The position numbers and the translations under genes are program-made. From NCBI RefSeq assembly GCF_030527965.1, contig NZ_JAUMZU010000022.1, forward strand, positions 1 to 37,242: a DNA stretch of 37,242 bases, in the 5' to 3' direction. Under the pieces are notes generated by a model that saw nothing but the letters and a program-made list of their open reading frames with translations, had not been told where the DNA came from and ran no database searches. This stretch comes from Neisseria sp. Lineage in GTDB: Bacteria; Pseudomonadota; Gammaproteobacteria; Burkholderiales; Neisseriaceae. Shown in pieces: positions 33,948-37,242 of this stretch; position 1 is the first letter of the stretch; every line of letters starts with the position of its first letter.

Positions 33948-35204
33948 ATGGATAACTTGATTGCCAGAATGCGCGACGCAATTCCCGGCGGTGCGTCGGT
34001 TATGTGCGGCTGGTTTGCGCAACAAGCGCAAAACGCTACGATTAAAACAACCGACGGTCGGGAATTTATCGATTTTGCAGGCGGTATCGGCGTATTGAAT
34101 ACCGGGCACCGCCACCCGAAAGTGGTGGCCGCGGTGCAGAAGCAGCTTGACGCGTTCACGCATACGGCGTTTCAGATTGTGCCTTATGAGAGCTATGTGG
34201 TTTTGGCAGAGCGTATCAATCGGTTGGTTCCGATAGCGGGCAAAGTGAAAAGCCAATTTTTCTGCAGTGGTGCGGAAGCGGTGGAAAATGCAGTTAAAAT
34301 CGCCCGCGCTTATACCAAGCGCAACGGAATTATCGCATTCGGCGGAGCCTTTCACGGCCGCACGCTGATGACCTTGGCGCTAACAGGCAAGGTGTTGCCT
34401 TATCAGGCGGATTTCGGTGCGATGCCGGCGGGCGTGTACCATGCGCTTTATCCGGTGGCGACACAAAATATCAGCGTGGCCGATGCGGTGAAAAGCATCA
34501 AGCGCATTTTCAAAAGCGATATTGCGCCGCACGATGTGGCGGCGATTATTCTTGAGCCGGTGCAAGGAGAGGGCGGTTTTAATGTTTGCCCGCCGGAATT
34601 TATGCGTGCGGTGCGTGAAATATGCGATGAACACGGCATTCTTTTGATTGCCGACGAAGTGCAATCCGGTTTTGGCCGTACCGGCAAATTGTTTGCGATG
34701 GAACATTACGATGTGAGGCCCGATTTGATGACGATGGCGAAAAGCATCGCAGGCGGTTTTGTGTTGAGCGGTGTGGCGGGGCGTGCGGAGATAATGGATG
34801 CGCCGCGCCGTGGCGGGTTGGGTGGCACTTATGCCGGCAATCCTTTGAGCGTGGCGGCGGCATTGGCGGTGTTGGATGTGATGGAAGAGGAAAATCTGTG
34901 CCAGCGTTCCGAGCAATTGGGGCGGCGTTTGCAAGATTTTTTGCGGTCGTTGAGTGCGCCGGAGATAACGGAAATTCGCGGCTTGGGCTCGATGGTGGCG
35001 GTGGAATTCGGCGATGATGACAATCCGAATGCGGCTTTTGCCGCCAAAGTGCAGAAAATCGCCATGGAAAACCAGCTGTTGTTGCTGACTTGCGGCGCAC
35101 ACGGAAATGTCATCCGCTTTCTGTATCCGCTAACGATTGAAGACGCTGATTTTGAACGCGCCATGGCCGTGCTGAAACTGGCAATCGAACAGGCGCGGGT
35201 TTAA
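33948..35204 (+). CDS. gabT: 4-aminobutyrate aminotransferase
   Basis: PLP-dependent transfer of the GABA amino group to 2-oxoglutarate, giving succinate semialdehyde and glutamate. The 418 residues have the class III aminotransferase layout: [15 protein letters not shown] (106-120) for PLP phosphate, AFHGRT (134-139), [11 protein letters not shown] (236-246) with the pyridine-contact Asp236, and PLP Lys265 in [18 protein letters not shown] follows. The frame is open upstream to 33819, but AAAGGAGAG seven bases before the ATG at 33948 and the family N-terminus ([11 protein letters not shown]) fix the start. It is the first gene after a strong promoter and operator pair, followed by gabD. Related diamine aminotransferases are an alternative; gabD context favours GABA. 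Confidence 0.92.
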   Translation: MDNLIARMRDAIPGGASVMCGWFAQQAQNATIKTTDGREFIDFAGGIGVLNTGHRHPKVVAAVQKQLDAFTHTAFQIVPYESYVVLAERINRLVPIAGKVKSQFFCSGAEAVENAVKIARAYTKRNGIIAFGGAFHGRTLMTLALTGKVLPYQADFGAMPAGVYHALYPVATQNISVADAVKSIKRIFKSDIAPHDVAAIILEPVQGEGGFNVCPPEFMRAVREICDEHGILLIADEVQSGFGRTGKLFAMEHYDVRPDLMTMAKSIAGGFVLSGVAGRAEIMDAPRRGGLGGTYAGNPLSVAAALAVLDVMEEENLCQRSEQLGRRLQDFLRSLSAPEITEIRGLGSMVAVEFGDDDNPNAAFAAKVQKIAMENQLLLLTCGAHGNVIRFLYPLTIEDADFERAMAVLKLAIEQARV

Positions 35205-35223
35205 TTTTATTGACTGAAAAACG

Positions 35224-35239
35224 GGCGGCATTTGCCGCC
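35224..35239 (+). promoter_or_regulatory. Small GC hairpin between gabT and gabD
   Basis: GGCGGC and GCCGCC around an ATTT loop, just before the gabD ribosome-binding site (AGGGGA). There is no U-run, so it is not a full terminator; it could affect gabD translation or mRNA processing. Confidence 0.4.
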
Positions 35240-35254
35240 TTAGGGGAATGTGTT

Positions 35255-36688
35255 ATGAAATCAATCGAATCTTTATTGCAACATCCTGATGTGCGGTTTG
35301 CACCGTTTGAGGGTGGTTTGGCGGTTAATAATCCGGCCAGCGGCGAGACAATTGCTTATGTGCAAACCACATCGGCGGATGAGCTGGCCGCGATTATCGG
35401 CAAAGCGCAGGCAGCCCAGCAGGCTTGGGCGGCCAAAACTGCGCTGGAGCGTGCGGATATTTTGTGGTGTTGGTATCGGCTTTTGAAAGAGCATAAGGAA
35501 AATCTCGCCCGCATTATGACGATGGAGCAGGGCAAGTGCCTGTCTGAATCGCGCGGTGAAATCGATTATGCTGCCAGCTTCGTACGTTGGTTTGCCGAAG
35601 AGGCGCGCCGTATTGACGGGGATATTCTGACCAGTGTGAAGCCGTCGCAGAAGCTGCTGGTGATTAAGCAGCCGGTCGGTGTTACTGCCGCCATTACGCC
35701 GTGGAATTTTCCTGCCGCGATGATTACGCGCAAGGCGGCACCTGCGCTGGCGGCAGGCTGTGCTATGATTGTGAAGCCGGCCAGCCAGACGCCTTTGAGC
35801 GCTTATGCACAAGCGGTGCTGGCGTATGAGGCGGGCGTGCCGCAGGATTTGTTTGTGATTGTGAACGGGAAGGCTTCGGCCATCAGCGAGGCGTTTACCA
35901 CCAATCCGATTGTGCGGAAAATCAGCTTTACCGGTTCTACCGAGGTGGGGGTTCAGATTTTCCGTAATAGTGCCGACCATATTAAAAAGCTCAGTTTGGA
36001 ATTGGGCGGCAATGCGCCGTTTATCGTGTTTGACGATGCGGATTTGGAAAAGGCGGCCGAAGGCTTGCTGCAAAGCAAATTCCGCAACAGCGGGCAAACT
36101 TGCGTTTGCACCAACCGCGTTTATGTTCAGACAGGCATTTATGATGCGTTTTGCCGCTTGGTGGCGGAGAAAGTGCGCGGCTTGAAACTGGGTAACGGTT
36201 TGGAGGAAGGCGTACAGCAGGGCCCGCTGATTGATGAGAAGGCGGTGGCTAAAGTGGAGGAGCATATCGCCGATGCTTTGGGCAAAGGTGCTCAGTGTTT
36301 GGTTGGTGGAAAACGCAGCGGTTTGGGCGGAACATTTTTCGAGCCGACGGTGCTGGCTGGTGTGACCGAGCAAATGCTGGTGGCTGAAGAGGAAACGTTT
36401 GGCCCGCTTTGCCCGATGTTCCGTTTCGACAGCGAGGAAGCGGCTATTGAGCAGGCCAATAATACCGGTTTTGGCTTGGCCGCTTATGTGTTTACCCGTG
36501 ATACCGGCCGCCAATGGCGTATCGGCGAGGCGCTGGAATACGGTATGGTGGGCGTCAATACGGGGCTGATTAGCAATGAGGTGGCGCCGTTTGGTGGGGT
36601 GAAGCTGAGCGGGCTTGGCCGGGAAGGCAGCAAATATGGGATAGACGAATATTTGGAATTGAAATATCTGTGTCTGGATGTGGGTTGA
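35255..36688 (+). CDS. gabD: Succinate-semialdehyde dehydrogenase
   Basis: Oxidises succinate semialdehyde to succinate with NAD(P)+, the second step of GABA use. The 477 residues have the aldehyde dehydrogenase set: Asn151 in ITPWNFP, cofactor loop FTGSTEVG (225-232), general base Glu249 (LELGGNAPF) and nucleophile Cys283 (SGQTCVCTNR). The neighbouring Cys285 recalls the redox-sensitive CxxC/CxC pairs of some enzymes. A TTG at 35210 would extend the frame, but AGGGGA seven bases before the ATG at 35255 fits better. Two full DUS copies lie inside the gene (in CLSES and YVQTGIY). It is cotranscribed with gabT and ends at an extended DUS hairpin before the permease. Confidence 0.93.
   Translation: MKSIESLLQHPDVRFAPFEGGLAVNNPASGETIAYVQTTSADELAAIIGKAQAAQQAWAAKTALERADILWCWYRLLKEHKENLARIMTMEQGKCLSESRGEIDYAASFVRWFAEEARRIDGDILTSVKPSQKLLVIKQPVGVTAAITPWNFPAAMITRKAAPALAAGCAMIVKPASQTPLSAYAQAVLAYEAGVPQDLFVIVNGKASAISEAFTTNPIVRKISFTGSTEVGVQIFRNSADHIKKLSLELGGNAPFIVFDDADLEKAAEGLLQSKFRNSGQTCVCTNRVYVQTGIYDAFCRLVAEKVRGLKLGNGLEEGVQQGPLIDEKAVAKVEEHIADALGKGAQCLVGGKRSGLGGTFFEPTVLAGVTEQMLVAEEETFGPLCPMFRFDSEEAAIEQANNTGFGLAAYVFTRDTGRQWRIGEALEYGMVGVNTGLISNEVAPFGGVKLSGLGREGSKYGIDEYLELKYLCLDVG
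35537..35548 (+). repeat. DUS inside gabD (first)
   Basis: TGCCTGTCTGAA in the coding strand, reading within CLSES. Confidence 0.85.
36126..36137 (-). repeat. DUS inside gabD (second)
   Basis: TTCAGACAGGCA in the coding strand, reading within VQTGIY. Confidence 0.85.
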
Positions 36689-36691
36689 TGA

Positions 36692-36733
36692 GTTTAATGC
36701 CTGTCTGAAAAATATTTTCAGACAGGCATTAAA
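36692..36733. terminator. Extended DUS hairpin after gabD
   Basis: TGCCTGTCTGAA (36698-36709) and TTCAGACAGGCA (36717-36728), lengthened by TTTAA and TTAAA arms. There is no strong U-run beyond the arms, so some read-through into the permease is possible. Confidence 0.65.
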
Positions 36734-36805
36734 GCTATTGGAGGGCATACAGTGCTGCCCGAAATATAAAGCCGGCAAACGGCTGCATTACAAAGGAGAG
36801 AGAAG

Positions 36806-37204
36806 ATGTCGGATGTTTTGAAAGCGGAGAAAATTACTTTTACGGAAGGCGTTGCTATGATTATCGGCACCAATATCGGTGCGGGTATTTTGTCGATTTC
36901 TTATGCTTCGCGTAAAGCGGGTTATATGCCGCTGTTGTTTTGGCTGGTGGTGGTTGGCGTGGTTACGACGATTACGATGCTTTATGTGGCGGAGGCAACG
37001 TTGCGTACCAGCCGGCATGAGCAGCTAAGCGGTTTGGCCAAGCGCTATGTCGGCGGTTTCGGCTCTTGGCTGATGTTTGCTTCGGTGGCGGTCAACGCAC
37101 TGGGCGCTTTGATTGCTTATATGAGCGGCAGCGGTGATTTGATGCAGTCGCTGTTCGGCATCGACAAGCACTTGGGCAGCATTTTGTTTTTGGGGCTGTC
37201 CTAG
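36806..37204 (+). pseudogene. Amino-acid permease, truncated by element end
   Basis: N-terminal part of an inner-membrane amino-acid permease, probably of the aromatic/hydroxy amino-acid family (about 400 residues when complete). TEGVAMIIGTNIGAGILSIS is the first membrane segment with the conserved Gly-rich break. Segments near 43-64 and 86-110 follow. A strong ribosome-binding site (AAAGGAGAGAG) precedes the ATG. Genuine codons stop near residue 128; the last ones (GLS and stop) come from the element end starting at 37192. If the insertion is real, only about three membrane segments are made and the transporter is dead. Its place after gabT-gabD suggests it once imported GABA or a related substrate, an inference from context. 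Confidence 0.8.
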
Positions 37205-37242
37205 ATAACTAGTACAAATCATGCTTTACTAATTGTTTTAAA
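37192..37242. mobile_element. Partial repeat element, right edge (probable IS end)
   Basis: Starts GGGGCTGTCC directly inside the permease frame and runs to the window edge. All 51 bases are the exact reverse complement of bases 2-52. Two copies in opposite orientation therefore bracket the window. No transposase is visible. Confidence 0.75.

Noticed and set aside
958-36733. DUS inverted pairs as a CRISPR-like array
   Set aside because: Copies are irregularly spaced, on both strands and tied to gene ends; there are no spacers or cas genes.
35273-36778. Long 501-codon minus-strand frame opposite gabD
   Set aside because: Shadow of a clear aldehyde dehydrogenase gene; composition is low-quality (His/Arg/Gln-rich) and without family motifs.
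1-37242. The whole window as a composite transposon
   Set aside because: Although bracketed by inverted element ends, it holds core genes (thyA, relA, glyQS, dsbD), so independent insertions or assembly breaks at repeats are far more likely.

Overview
The window looks like chromosomal DNA from a member of the Neisseriaceae. It is studded with one 12-base word, TGCCTGTCTGAA (sometimes AGCCTGTCTGAA), often as inverted pairs just after genes. That is how DNA uptake sequences (DUS) are arranged in this family. The word matches the dialect I recall as TG-wadDUS (Neisseria wadsworthii group), not the meningococcal ATGCCGTCTGAA. Gene content (relA, a roadblock/LC7 gene, folE2, dsbD, glyQS, gmhB-plsC) fits Neisseria, but the species is not proven.

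Layout. (1) 1-52: end of a repeated, probably IS, element. (2) 143-4909: thyA, relA, a roadblock/LC7 protein and grxB. (3) 4974-15564: one minus-strand block of type VI secretion (T6SS) genes, read tssJ-tssK-tssL-tssM-vgrG-DUF2169. It encodes the membrane complex, a baseplate subunit, the spike and an effector adaptor. No sheath, ClpV, Hcp or recognisable effector/immunity gene is present, and only one full DUS occurs in about 10.6 kb. (4) 16072-21663: a membrane-anchored J-domain protein, a trans-sulfuration enzyme, folE2, dsbD and an OmpA-domain protein. (5) 21902-24980: glyQ and glyS. (6) 24981-25660: a non-coding, partly very AT-rich gap with an orphan terminator. (7) 25661-29130: proV-proW-proX, a glycine betaine/proline-type ABC importer. 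(8) 29235-32875: a DUF7832-like protein, a GT4 glycosyltransferase, tenA, and the envelope pair gmhB-plsC. (9) 33043-37204: an IclR-type regulator divergent from gabT-gabD and a truncated amino-acid permease, with a clear promoter and paired operator-like repeats between them. (10) 37192-37242: the same element end as at the left edge, inverted, cutting the permease.

How it fits together. Most DUS inverted pairs double as hairpins or terminators between transcription units. The gab block looks like a substrate-inducible GABA catabolic unit: import, transamination to succinate semialdehyde, oxidation to succinate. Its transporter appears to be broken by the element. The T6SS block needs a second locus for sheath, ClpV and Hcp. 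Its lack of DUS suggests it arrived from outside the DUS-exchanging gene pool. No tRNA, rRNA or CRISPR array was seen. I did not find a clearly new multi-gene system. The best leads are the split, DUS-poor T6SS block with its long VgrG needle, the orphan terminator/possible small RNA before proV, the gab control region and the inverted element ends.
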